The notes under the pieces: generated by a model
Database searches by the model: none
The model's input: only the letters and a program-made list of their open reading frames with translations
What the model was told of the DNA's origin: nothing
In this document: one piece after another, positions 31,729-42,528 of the stretch
Layout of the letters: every line of letters starts with the position of its first letter
How positions within the stretch are numbered: the stretch's first letter is position 1
Position numbers and translations under genes: made by a program
DNA from: Riptortus pedestris
Taxonomy: Eukaryota; Arthropoda; Insecta; Hemiptera; Alydidae
Length of the DNA stretch: 64,000 bases
Reading direction: 5' to 3'
Assembly: GCA_019009955.1 (NCBI GenBank)
Contig: JADPXZ010000007.1
Span: forward strand, 2,837,001-2,901,000

Positions 31729-31881
31729 GAACACTGCAAAAAATACTACAAAGGATTAGAGGCGTTCATCCCATGGCTTTCTCAAGTCGAAAACAAACTC
31801 GAGTCTCTAAGCCCAGATTCGTTTTCGAGAAGAGATTTAGACAAACATCTACGAGACCTTGCATCGCTCAGAAACGATTTT
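31729..31881 (+). CDS. shot: Spectraplakin exon E13 (helix A)
   Basis: Acceptor is a long T tract ending tttag; donor GATTTT|GTAAGT. Phase 0 at both ends, 51 codons. EHCKKYYKGLEAFIPWLSQV contains the helix-A Trp, followed by ENKLESLSPDSFSRRDLDKH and ending LASLRNDF. The frame is intact although the adjoining introns look error-rich. Confidence 0.87.
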
Positions 31882-31894
31882 GTAAGTAGACGAC

Positions 31895-32590
31895 GATCTG
31901 AAACGTTTAGCCACACGAGCGAAGCGAGTCTGGCAATTTGACGAGAGTTGTAAATTCTACTTTCGTCACGAGTGTAATATTAAATTTATTCTGTAATCGT
32001 TGAATAATGGTAACATTACTAAACTGAAATGAGTGAAGAAAGTGAAACATTTTGCAATAGAGTGAAGAAAGTAATCACTTTGTTCACAAGTGAAGAAAGT
32101 GAATTGCCTTCTTAATTAGTAATAAGTATAAATTAAAAAATAATTTGAAGTTGGAAATTAAATGCTTTTAAATGTTTCTTAACATTGTAAGAATTTATTT
32201 TAACAAAATAAATTGAAATGTGAATGAATTATTTGTGGAAATAATCAATATATTTTAAAATTTAAATATAATAATAATTACCTTCCTTGTTTATAACGTG
32301 CACTTGTTTATAACTGCACTACTTGACAATCATCACTAGTTGTTTTATAACTATGCTTATAACCTTTCACAACCATGCTTATAACCTACCAACAACATCC
32401 TAATTTTGTTCATATTCTGGTTAGATCTGATCATGTATTACACGATTACAGAAAAAATTTAATATTACACTCGTGACGAAAGTAGAATTTACAACTCTCG
32501 TCAAATTACCAGACTCGCTTCGCTCGTGTGGCTAAACGTTTCACTCGAGTTGTAAAATGATCTACTTTCGTCACTTGGATAATAAATAAT
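31895..32590. mobile_element. Foldback/MITE-like element with TIRs of about 100 bp (complete copy)
   Basis: The left end reads GTTTAGCCACACGAGCGAAG and on through ATTTGACGAGAGTTGTAAAT to TCTGTAATCG. The right end is its reverse complement (ATTACACGATTACAGAAAAA ... CTCGCTTCGCTCGTGTGGCT). The arms are about 100 bp with few differences. The centre is AT-rich with GTGAAGAAAGTGAATTGCC and no frame. One-armed copies lie at 5585-6206, 8690-9212 and 58140-58770. Structure suggests a non-autonomous DNA transposon of unknown superfamily. Confidence 0.8.
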
Positions 32591-34681
32591 TATTTTCTGT
32601 AATCGTTCTGATAACTGATTAATAAGATTTGATTTTTACCTCCTGATTAAGAGACCAATTGGATTAATTGACCATCTCTTCTAGCGAGGTTAATTGGCAC
32701 ACAACTTAATTGGACAGATGACGTAAGATTAATTGACGGACTAAATAATAAGGTTAGTTTGGGCAATCAATTTAAACTAGGGCCCGCTAATTTGACAACC
32801 GAGTAGTAATAATTTTAATAATATGATTTAATGGATAAGCAAATTAATAAGATTTGATTTTACTCCTGATTAATTGACATCTCTACTAGCGAGGTATAAT
32901 TGGCACAGCAACTAAATTGACAGATGACGGGTTAAGATTAATTGACGGTGACCGTGACTAATAAGGTTATGGGGGGGGGGGCGGGGGGGCAATCAATTAA
33001 AACAGGTAATTGACTAACCGAGTAATAAATTTTAATAATTATGATTAATGGATAACAAATTAATAAGAATTGATTTACTCCTGATTAATTGGAACATTCT
33101 CTCTAGGCGAGGTTAAATGGCACAACAACAAATTTGACAGATGACGTAAGATAATTGGACGACTAATTAATAAGGTTAGTTGGCAAATCAATAAAACAGG
33201 TAATTGATACAACCGAGTAATAATTTTAATAATATGATAAATGGATAACAAATTAATAAGATTGATTTTACTCCTGATTAATTGACGGCTCTCTAGTGAG
33301 GTTAATTGACACACAATTAATTGACAGATGGACAAAGATTAAATTGAACGGCTGATTATTAAGGTTAGTAGGTTATCAAGTAAATGCTTAATTGTACACA
33401 CCAATTACCGTAAAATAATAATTGGAATTAGTTTTTACAACTACCGATTAAAAATGCTAATAATTTGATTAATGGATAATAGAACTTTTACTACTAAGAT
33501 TGTTTTACACCCACTTGTCAATCGTCTTAATTAAAATTATTGACAAATGACTAATAAGGTTAGATGACAGATGACTAAGATTAATTGACAACTGATTAAT
33601 AATGTTAGTATGGCGTCCAATTAATAAGATGATTTACCACTGATTAAGAGATTAAGAGACAATTGATTAATTGACACATCTCTCTAGAGAGGTTTCAATT
33701 GACACACAATTAATTGACAGATGACTAAGATTAATTGACGACTGAACTAAATAAGGTTAGTTGGCAATCAATTAAATGGGATTAATTGGCAACGATTAAT
33801 CGAATTAGCTATACAGCCGAATAATAATTTTAATAATATTGATTAATGGATAACAAATTAATAAGATTGATTTAAACTCCTGATTAATTGACATCTCTCT
33901 AGCGAGGTTAATTAGGCACACAACTAATTGACAGATGACGTAAGATTAATTGACGACTAATTAATAAGGTTAGTTGGCAATCAAATTTAAACAGGTAATT
34001 GACAACCGATTAATAATGTTAATAATATGATGAATTGATAACTAATTAATAAGATTGGAATTTTCTCCTGATTAATTGACATCTCTCTAGCGAAGTTAAT
34101 GTGGCACACAATTAATTGACAGATGACTAATATTAATTGACGGACTGATTATTAAGGTTATAGTGGTTATCAATTAAATGCTTAATTGACAACCAATTAC
34201 CGTATAATATTAATTGTATTTAGTTTTACAAACCAATTAATAGCTTTAAAAATATGAATAGATTAAATGATAACTAATTAATAAGATTGATTTACCTCTG
34301 ATTAAGAGACAAATTGATTAATTGACCATCTGATTAATAACCTTAATTAATTTACATATTATTAAATAATATTTATTCCTTATAATAACACGTTCTCGTA
34401 TAGTTTTTGTTTTTGAACTAGTTATTGTTTAAAACTCTGCTATTTGTTAATTTAATTATTTTAATTCATCATTGAAAACTGTTTTTTTTTCTTTTGTAAA
34501 ATAATTTTATTTTTCCCAAATTAATTTATTCGTCGTATTGAAAAAATAAAAATTGTTATTATGTATCGAAGACGTGTTATATACAAATGAAAAACAAGAC
34601 GTGTGGGCTTAAATTCCTGTCCTTTAGGTGTAATTTCAGGAAGGATATATTATATATATATATATAATAATATATATTATA

Positions 34682-34730
<49 letters not shown>

Positions 34731-34748
34731 TTATTTATTTTTTTGCAG
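32591..34748. repeat. Degenerate GATTAATTGAC minisatellite with higher-order repeat, then AT-rich intron end
   Basis: Positions 32600-34340 carry a higher-order unit of roughly 200-240 bp containing TCCTGATTAATTGACATCTC, TCTAGCGAGGTTAATTGGCA and GACAGATGACGTAAGATTAA, repeated about six times with many indels. There is a G-run at 32968-32990. Positions 34350-34640 are ordinary AT-rich intron, then (TA)n 34649-34725 and the E14 acceptor. Confidence 0.8.
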
Positions 34749-34884
34749 GTCTGGAAGAAATCTGGAGAGTTTGAGCACGTTCGCTCGCTCGGAGAAACTT
34801 TCGTCGGATCGTGCGACATTGACAAAGACATTGTAACGAAAGAAATATCAGCCGTGAGAGAGAGATGGGACCGTCTTAATAATG
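34749..34884 (+). CDS. shot: Spectraplakin exon E14 (helix B and C)
   Basis: Acceptor atttttttgcag and donor AATG|GTGAGT. Phase 0 in, one base out. VWKKSGEFEHVRSLGETFVG is helix B and ISAVRERWDRLNN is helix C with Trp. The split codon with E15 gives Asp. A reversed subfamily-B element starts within a few bases of the donor. Confidence 0.88.
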
Positions 34885-36434
34885 GTGAGTGCAAGATTTT
34901 ATTGAAGAAAAACTCTAATATCATGGTTAATATGTACAATAGAGAAAAAGTGCATATAACAACAATTGTAGAGCATCAATAGTTCAACAAGATTGGTTCT
35001 ATAACTTAAATTGAAGAAAAAACTCTAATATACATGGGATAATAATGTACATAGAGAAAAAGTGCATATAACAACAATTGTAGAGCATCAATAGTTCAAC
35101 AAGATTGGTTCTATAACATTTTACTCTCAGGCTCATAATAACGGAGATATTTGGAATTTTAGCTAAAATAAATAGATTAGGTCTGAGATGCTAAACACTT
35201 TATTAAAGAAAAACGCTAATATCTCGGTTAATATTTACGATAGAGAAAAAGTGCATATAACAACAATTGTAGAGCATCATGTTCAACAAGGATTGGTTCT
35301 ATAACATTTTACTCTCAGGCTCAACTACTAACGGAGATATTTGGAATATTAGCTAAAAATAATAGATTAGGTCTGGAGATGCTAAACACACTTTAATTAA
35401 GAAAAACGCTAATATCTCGTTTAAAATTTACGATAGATAAAAAGTGCATATAAAAATTGTAGAGCATCAATAGCTCAACAAGATTTGGTTCTATAACATT
35501 TTACTCTCAGACTCATAATAACGGAGATATTTGGAATTTCCTCAAATTATCACTCAAATTTATCGGAATGTGCTAAATTAGAATGATTGAGAATGATAAG
35601 GGAGCATTCGTCAAAATTCTCAAATTTGCCAAAATAAGCTGGGACCAGAAGAATTGAGGAAGGAGGATTATATCAATCCTCAAATTTACCAGAATAAGCT
35701 GAGCCTGATTTTGAGGATATTCCGGAATAACTAAGTATCATTGGACAAAATCCTCAAAGTTGCCAAAATGAGCTGAACCAGAAGAATTGAGGAAGGAGGA
35801 TTATGCCAATCCTCAAATTTACCTGAATGGGCAGAAGAAGAAGGTTCAAGGAAAGAGCACTAAGCCAATCCTCAAATTTAAGAGACAGAGCTCAACCAGA
35901 ATGGTTGAGGATATTCCAGAATGATCGAGGATCAGAGGGCAAAATCCTCAAAGTTTTCGAAACGAGCAGAACGAGAATGATTGAGGATATTACTAACCTT
36001 GATCAAGACTTTATTAAAGAAAATCGCTAATATCTCGGTTAGTATTTGAGATAGAGAAAAAGTGCATATAACAACAATTGTAGAGCATCAATAGTTCAAC
36101 AAGATTGGTTCTATAACATTTTACTCTCAGGCTCATAATAACGGAGATATTTGGAATTATAGCTAAAATAAATATATTAGGTCTTGTGAAACAGTTTATT
36201 AAAGAAAAACGCTAATATCTCGGTTAATATTTACGCTAGAGAAAAAGTGCATATAACAACAATTGTAGAGCATCAATAGTTCAACAAGATTGGTTCTATA
36301 ACATTTTACTCTCAGGCTCATAATAACGGAGATATTTGGAATTTTCAAAAATCCCCACTGCCACTGTGTGACGGACTCTTTTAATTACCTGAATACATTC
36401 TGGAATTCATTTTATTAAATTTGTAATAATATAA

Positions 36435-36481
<47 letters not shown>

Positions 36482-36530
36482 AATAATATAGTAATGATTT
36501 TCTAATTATTTTACTGTTTTTATATTTTAG
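34885..36530 (-). repeat. Intron 14: reversed CAAATATCTC B elements around reversed GAGGAT array
   Basis: Six reversed subfamily-B elements (about 34890-34985 and 35000-35160, both damaged; 35205-35350; 35395-35545; 36010-36155; 36200-36345) enclose the reverse complement of the GAGGAT array (35560-35995). This is the mirror image of intron 7. A stretch at 35827-36030 corresponds closely to the opposite strand of 16946-17149. (TA)n at 36435-36478 precedes the E15 acceptor. Confidence 0.9.
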
Positions 36531-36677
36531 ATTTAGTTTCGAAGACGTCTAGATTGGAAGAACTCGGAAGAAGATTGGCAGAAACCAGCGAAAGAATCAG
36601 AGGAATCGGTCATCAGATTCAGAGATGTGAAGACCGGCTCGGAACACATGATTCCCTCTCGACAACTGCTGATCCAG
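36531..36677 (+). CDS. shot: Spectraplakin exon E15 (helix C to helix A)
   Basis: Acceptor ttttatattttag and donor CCAG|GTATAT. Two bases complete an Asp codon; one base is carried out. LVSKTSRLEELGRRLAETSE is helix C, and RIRGIGHQIQRCEDRLGTHD is helix A with the Trp replaced by Ile/Cys. The donor runs through a short TA stretch into tRNA-Lys-like array 3. Confidence 0.85.
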
Positions 36678-36699
36678 GTATATATATATATTTTTTATT

Positions 36700-37455
36700 G
36701 GTAGAGCTAGAGTCGTGGCTTCCATTTATCTAGTGAGCGACTCGCTGCATAAAATCCTCAGCCGAAAGGGTGGCCAGCTGTAGATAAGCCCTCCCTATTA
36801 GCCGTACAGTCGGTAGAGCTAGAGTCGTGGCTTCCATTTATCTAGTGAGCGACTCGCTGCATAAAATCCTTAGTCCCAGCCGAAAGGGTGGCCAGCTGTA
36901 GATAAGCCCTCCCTATTAGCCGTACAGTCGGTAGAGCTAGAGTCGTGGCTTCCATTTATCTAGTGAGCGACTCGCTGCATAAAATCCTCAGCCGAAAGGG
37001 TGGCCAGCTGTAGATAAGCCCTCCCTATTAGCCGTACAGTCGGTAGAGCTAGAGTCGTGGCTTCCATTTATCTAGTGAGCGACTCGCTGCATAAAATCCT
37101 TAGTCCCAGCCGAAAGGGTGGCCAGCTGTAGATAAGCCCTCCCTATTAGCCGTACAGTCGGTAGAGCTAGAGTCGTGGCTTCCATTTATCTAGTGAGCGA
37201 CTCGCTGCATAAAATCCTTAGTCCCAGCCGAAAGGGTGGCCAGCTGTAGATAAGCCCTCCCTATTAGCCGTACAGTCGGTAGAGCTAGAGTCGTGGCTTT
37301 CCCTCCCTATTAGCCGTACAGTCGGTAGAGCTAGAGTCGTGGCTTCCATTTATCTAGTGAGCGACTCGCTGCATAAAATCCTTAGTCCCAGCCGAAAGGG
37401 TGGCCAGCTGTAGATAAGCCCTCCCTATTAGCCAGCTAGAGCTAGAGTCGTGAGT
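36700..37455 (+). repeat. Tandem array 3 of the tRNA-Lys-like unit (intron 15)
   Basis: About seven units, nearly identical to array 1, with 112- and 118-bp variants alternating. One truncated unit is present (37300-37322, deletion inside TGGCTTTCCCTCCC). The final unit reads GTCGTGAGTTCTATT, diverged like other edge units. The remainder up to the E16 acceptor is 45 bases of AT-rich sequence. Confidence 0.9.
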
Positions 37456-37499
37456 TCTATTATTATACCTATTAATTAATTTTTTTATTATTTTTATAG

Positions 37500-37597
37500 C
37501 TACGCTCATGAAATTGAAAACTCTACGTGATGAAGTTAACTCGCTACGAGCTCCATTATCGGCACTAAACAAAACTTGTGAAGATCTAGACAGAGAG
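37500..37597 (+). CDS. shot: Spectraplakin exon E16 (helix B)
   Basis: Acceptor attatttttatag and donor AGAGAG|GTAAGT. It completes an Ala codon and ends in phase 0. ATLMKLKTLRDEVNSLRAPL followed by SALNKTCEDLDRE shows helix-B heptads. Intron 16 after it is only 94 bases, half of it (TA)n. Confidence 0.86.
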
Positions 37598-37615
37598 GTA
37601 AGTTTCATCTATCCT

Positions 37616-37652
<37 letters not shown>

Positions 37653-37691
37653 CGGTTTGAATTTATCGAATCTCTGGGATTTTTACTTTAG

Positions 37692-37835
37692 GTTTCGATC
37701 GAAGCTCCAGGAAAGCAGTCAGGACTTATGGAGGAGGTCGTAGGTCTCGGAGAGAGGTTAGACGACCTTAGCGACCGGCTTAGAGACAGATGCTCGGTCG
37801 CAGAATCGGCTGCGGTCGCTGCTCAACAATATAAC
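37692..37835 (+). CDS. shot: Spectraplakin exon E17 (helix C)
   Basis: Acceptor ttttactttag and donor TATAAC|GTAAGT. Phase 0 at both ends, 48 codons. VSIEAPGKQSGLMEEVVGLG is the B-C loop, and ERLDDLSDRLRDRCSVAESA, then AVAAQQYN, is helix C leading to the next helix A. The expected helix A (usually about 15-20 more residues up to and past the Trp) is not found before E18. Confidence 0.86.
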
Positions 37836-39300
37836 GTAAGTCGTATTTTTTTTTATTTCATTTTATTAAAATTAATAATATTTTGTATTATTAAAAATAA
37901 ATACGAATATTACAAATGTAATACAGGGTGATTTAATAAAGGTTAATTAAATATAAATAGATTCAATGAAGGTAGATTTAATAAAGGCAGACATTTATTA
38001 AATCCAGCTTTATTAGATCCATCTTTATTAAATCTATCTGCAGATAGATAGATTTATTAAAGATAAATCTAATAAAGCTAGATTTTATAAAGGTATATTA
38101 CGTGAAAGTAGATCTAACTTAAGTAGATTTAATAAAGGCAGACCTTTATAAAATCTAGCTTTATTAGATGCCTCTTTATTTAATATATCTGCAGATAGAT
38201 AGATTTATTATCTAACAAAACAAAAAATAAATAAACTAAAGAAAAAAAAAAAAGAAAAATTCATAAAATCTAGCTTTATTGGATCCATCTTTATTAAATC
38301 TGTCTATTCTATATTAGAGCTACCTTTATTAAATTGCCTTTATTAGATCTAACTTTATAAATTAGACCTATATTAGACCTTACTTCATTAAGTTTTCCTC
38401 TAATAGATCTACCTTTATAAATTCTAGCTTTATTAGACCTACCTCCATTAAATCTGCATATATTACATCTAACTATATTGGATCTAATATAGATAGTTTT
38501 AATAAAGGTAGATCTAATAAAGCTAGATTTTATTAAGGTTTATTATGTGAAAATAGATCTAACTTCAGTAGATTTAATAAAGATAGATCTAATAAAGCTA
38601 GATTTTTTAGAGGCGCATTTGATAAAAGTAGATCTAATAAATAGATTTATAAAATCTAGCTTTATTAGATCCATCTTTATTAAATCGGTCTATATTAGAT
38701 CTACCTTTATAAGATGTATCTTTATTAGAGCTAACCTAATATATTAAAAAAAAAAATTATTCTTTATAATAGAATCAACCTTTATAACATTCCCTAGCTT
38801 TAATTTAGACCTATCCTCCATTAAAATCTATTTATATAAATATCTAAATATAATAATTCTGCCTACAATAGATCTACATTTATTAAATCTATTTAAATTA
38901 GATCTAGCTTTATTAGATCTACCTTTATAAAATCAAGCTTTATTAGATCCACTTTTATTAAATCTACATATATGAGATTTAACTTAGGATAATTTATATA
39001 GGGTCATTTAATAAAGGCTGATTTAAAAAATAGAGTAGATTTAAATGTTCCTAATAATAAAGCTTGATTTTATGAAGATCTGCCTTATAAATAACCTTAA
39101 TCTACTTCAATTAGATCTACTTTTATTTAATGCACCTTTATAAGATCGGCCTTTATTAATCCACCCTATATTACATTTTCCTTTATTAAATAAACTTACA
39201 ATAAATTTTTCTTTATTAAATCCATCTACATTAAATCTACTTATATTAAATCAACCTTTATTAATAAGTTAATTGTAATTTGTGATAGTATATACATGAA
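37836..39300. repeat. ATCTACCTTTATTAA minisatellite, both orientations (intron 17)
   Basis: Degenerate units of about 20-21 bp meaning 'taaatctacctttattagat'. Blocks of the reverse-oriented unit (gtagatttaataaagg) at 37930-38130 and 38500-38640 alternate with + oriented blocks. An A-rich stretch lies at 38230-38260. The family also fills 39600-40130, 40760-41380, 42540-43400 and 46840-48990. Confidence 0.87.
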
Positions 39301-39304
39301 GTAT

Positions 39305-39597
39305 AAATTAAAAGTGGAACTTTTCACAACCAAACCACCCGAATCCAACACAACCCGCAAAGCAAAACAAGGCCTTCCACAAAAGAACCAGAGGCACACC
39401 ACTCACCGAAATAACCACACTCAGGTCCCACACAACGTCACGCAATAAATCCCGGCCCCCTACAAACAACCCACCATTCCACACAACATTTTCCAATTAA
39501 ACAAACATCCACACCCCAAACCCAAACCCAAAAAAACCAAACAACCAACCCCACCAAACCCCCACACCAACACAAACCACCCCCTAACAAAAGGTAA
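39305..39597. other. C/A-rich block of foreign composition
   Basis: About 290 bases that are rich in A and C, poor in T and very poor in G on the + strand (CCACACAAC, CCCAAACCCAAACCC), inside an AT minisatellite. It is not tandem and gives no good coding signal. The 62-residue - strand frame at 39308-39496 lacks a recognisable domain. It may be unrelated inserted DNA or a low-quality consensus stretch; I cannot decide from sequence. Confidence 0.5.
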
Positions 39598-40133
39598 CTT
39601 GATGTCACGCACAAAATTTTCTAAAGTATATTAAATAAAAGTAGACCTGATTTAAATAAAGGTGGATCTAATAAAGCTAGATTTTATAAACCTCTACCTT
39701 TATTAAATATACTTTTATTAAATATACCTTTATAAAAATCCTAGCTTTACTAGATCTACCTTTATTAAATTCACCTATATTAAACCAACCTTTATTTAAG
39801 TTGACTTAATGCAGGTAGATGGTATAAAGTATATTTAATAAAAGTAAACTTGATTTAAATAAATTAAATAAAGGTGGATCTAATAAAGCTTGATATAAAA
39901 AAGATGGATCTAATAAAGCTACGTTTTATAAATCTCTACCTTTATTAAATCTACTTTCATTAAATGCACCTTTATTAAATCATTCTACACCTAATATTAC
40001 ATTTTCCTTTATTAAATCAACTTACATTGTGTTTTTCTTTATTAAATCCATCTTTATTAAATCTACTTATATTAAACCAACCTTTATTTACATTGATTTA
40101 ATGCAGGTAGATTGTATAAAGTATATTTATTAA
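39598..40133. repeat. ATCTACCTTTATTAA minisatellite, continued
   Basis: The same family as 37930-39300, in mixed orientation, with a longer repeated unit of about 240 bp. CAGGTAGATGGTATAAAGTATATTTAATAAA at 39815 recurs as CAGGTAGATTGTATAAAGTATATTTATTAAA at 40105. It ends abruptly at the C-tract. No exon seen. Confidence 0.82.
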
Positions 40134-40386
40134 ACCCCCCCCCCCACCCCCCCCCCCCCCCACCCACCACCCCCCCCGCCCCCGGCCCCCCCCCCCACCC
40201 CCCCCCCCCCCCCCCCCCGCCCCCCCCCACGCCCCCCCCCCCCCCCCCCCACCCCCCCCCCCCCCCACCCCCCCCCCCCCCCACCCCCCCCCCCACCCCC
40301 CCCCCCCCCCCCCCACCCCCCCCCCCCCCACCCCCCCCCCCCCCCACCCCCCCCCCCCCCCCCCCCACCCCCCCCCCCCCACCCCG

Positions 40387-40417
<31 letters not shown>

Positions 40418-40645
40418 CCCCCCCCCCGACCCCCCCCCCCCCCCACCCCCCCCCCCCCCCACCCCCCCCCCCCCCCACCCCCCCCCCCCCCCACCCCCCC
40501 CCCCCCCCACCCCCCCCCCCCCCCACCCCCCCCCCCCCCCACCCCCCCCCCCCCCCACCCCCCCCCCCCCCCACCCCCCCCCCCCCCCACCCCCCCCCCC
40601 CCCCACCCCCCCCCCCCCCCACCCCCCCCCCCCCCCACCCCCCCC
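40134..40645. other. C-tract with 16-bp periodic A, overlapping the 5' end of exon E18
   Basis: About 510 bases that are C except for spaced A and a few G. From 40429 to 40637 the A residues fall exactly every 16 bases (14 positions, 13 intervals); before that the spacing varies between 12 and 21. The tract ends at CCCGAAAGGAAAATCAAG, where in-frame spectrin-repeat coding starts. Poly-Pro and poly-Gly frames here are not genes. It could be a true C15A minisatellite or an assembly fill. Confidence 0.8.
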
Positions 40646-40720
40646 GAAAGGAAAATCAAGGATATGGAATTAGTTCCGACCGATGAAGAGAAAATACAAC
40701 AAAGAATTAGAGAACATGAT
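40646..40720 (+). CDS. shot: Spectraplakin exon E18 (5' part missing)
   Basis: In-frame coding ERKIKDMELVPTDEEKIQQR then IREHD ends at donor CATGAT|GTAAGT in phase 0 and joins ALHSEILRKKP of E19 correctly. Upstream, the codons run into the C-tract. CAAG at 40657-40660 could act as a phase-0 acceptor, giving a 20-codon exon. That would leave E17 (QQYN) joined to DMELVP with no helix A or Trp, about 13-17 residues short of a normal repeat. I therefore take GAAAGGAAAATCAAG as coding and the true 5' end as lost. Confidence 0.7.
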
Positions 40721-40724
40721 GTAA

Positions 40725-40763
<39 letters not shown>

Positions 40764-41220
40764 TAATAGAATTAGATATAGTTTAAGCAAATTTAATAAT
40801 GGAAGATCTACCTTTATAAAATCTAGCTTTATTGGATCTCTCTTTATTAAATTAACCTTTATTAGATTATCTGTCTTCATTAAATCAATCTTTATACAAA
40901 TCTAGCTTTATTAGATTTATCTTTATAAATTGTACCTTTATTAGATCTGTCTTTATTTAATCAACGTATATTAGACCCTCTGTCTTTATTACATCTATCT
41001 TTATTTAATCTACGTATATTAGACCCTCTGTCTTTATTAAATCTAGCTTTATTAGATCTGTCATTATTAAATCTATCTTTATAAAATGTAACTTTATTAG
41101 GTCTGTCTTTATTTAAATCTACCTTATTAGTTCATCTGTCTTCATTAAATCTATCTAAAAAAATGTATCTTTATGAGATTTATCTTTATAAAATGTAGCT
41201 TTATTAGATCCGTCTTTATT

Positions 41221-41288
<68 letters not shown>

Positions 41289-41373
41289 ATATATATATAT
41301 ATTAGACTATCTGTCCCCATTAAATCTATCTTTAAAAATCTAGCTTTATTAGATCTGTCTTTATTTAATCTAC

Positions 41374-41412
<39 letters not shown>
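40721..41412. repeat. (TA)n and ATCTACCTTTATTAA minisatellite (intron 18, part 1)
   Basis: TA run directly after the E18 donor (40727-40759). Minisatellite units with TTTATTAGATCTGTC to 41225, (CT)n 41226-41254, (TA)n 41255-41301, then more units and a TA run (41375-41411) ending at the Helitron CTAG. Confidence 0.87.
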
Positions 41413-41413
<1 letters not shown>

Positions 41414-42528
41414 TAGCTCAGATACCCGGCTTCGCCCGGGAATTCATTTGAGTCTGAATGGTGATGGTATTTTTTAGCAGGCTTTACATTGCACAATATT
41501 TTGACATTTACCCGTCCCAGTGTTTAGGATTGATACCCGTCGTTGCCGGTGATTTGCTAATAATAGAATTATTTGTTCGATAATTCTTCACAGTCTTCGA
41601 TATTTTTATATTTCCCGTTTCTTATACATGTAAATATGGTAAATTTTTATTTCAGGCCTCCCTTATAACTCCCCTCCCGTTCGAACCTAAACATTTTAAT
41701 ATAACTTATAATCATGGAAGAATTAATGCTAATTGACATACCGAGTTTTGTTAAGTTCGGTTCAGCCGTTAGTGCCCGCTAAAGTTTTTAACGTATAACT
41801 CATTTATACTTAGGTATATGACAAAAGTGTATATAACAAAAGTTACTCCAAATAACAAAATAAACAACTTTTGTTATATTTATATTTGCGGAAAAAAACC
41901 AATAGGAAACGAAATATCGCTATTTTTAATTTCAGGCTTCCTTTATAACCCCCACTCCTGCCCATACATAGAAATGTTGGTATGGCTTATTATAATGAAG
42001 GCCTCACTGCTAATTCACATACCGAGTTTTATTTAGTTCGGTTGAGTCTTTTTTGGCAAATAATATTGTTGACTCCCGCTATAATTTTTAGCGTATAACG
42101 CATTTAAACTTCGGTATACGTCAAAAGTGTATATAACAAAAGTTACTCTAAATAACAAAATAAACAACTTTTGTTATGTGCATATTTGCCGAAAAACCAA
42201 TAGAAAACGAAATATCGCCATTTTTAATTTCAGGCTTCCCTTATAACCCCCACTCCTGTGCGTCTCAGAGAAAATTAATATAGCCTAAAGTCTAAGTTGG
42301 GTCAGTAGTAATATACATACCAAGTTTCATAAAAATCGGTTCAGCCGTTTATGCGTGAAAAGGTAACAAAGAAACAAACAAACAAACAAACAAACAAACA
42401 AACAAACATACACGAAAGAAACAAAATGCAGATATGGTGTCTATGACATGTGAAACGAAAAGTTATCGTGAAATTTCGCGAAAAAAATCAATGTACAGAC
42501 AGAGGTTACAATTTTATATATATATAGA
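41413..42528 (-). mobile_element. Non-autonomous Helitron, copy 6
   Basis: The - strand 5' TCTATATATATAAAATTGTA is at 42528. Hairpin CCCGGGCGAAGCCGGG with TATCTGAG and CTAG is at 41413-41416. The module layout equals copies 1 and 3. An expanded (CAAA)n tract lies at 42368-42407, corresponding to the short AAACAAACAAAC tract in other copies. Confidence 0.82.

Noticed and set aside
40084..40786. Proline-rich (or glycine-rich on the other strand) protein of about 190-224 codons
   Set aside because: Open in several frames because of the C-tract. Only the last part (ERKIKDMEL onward) has coding character and belongs to E18.
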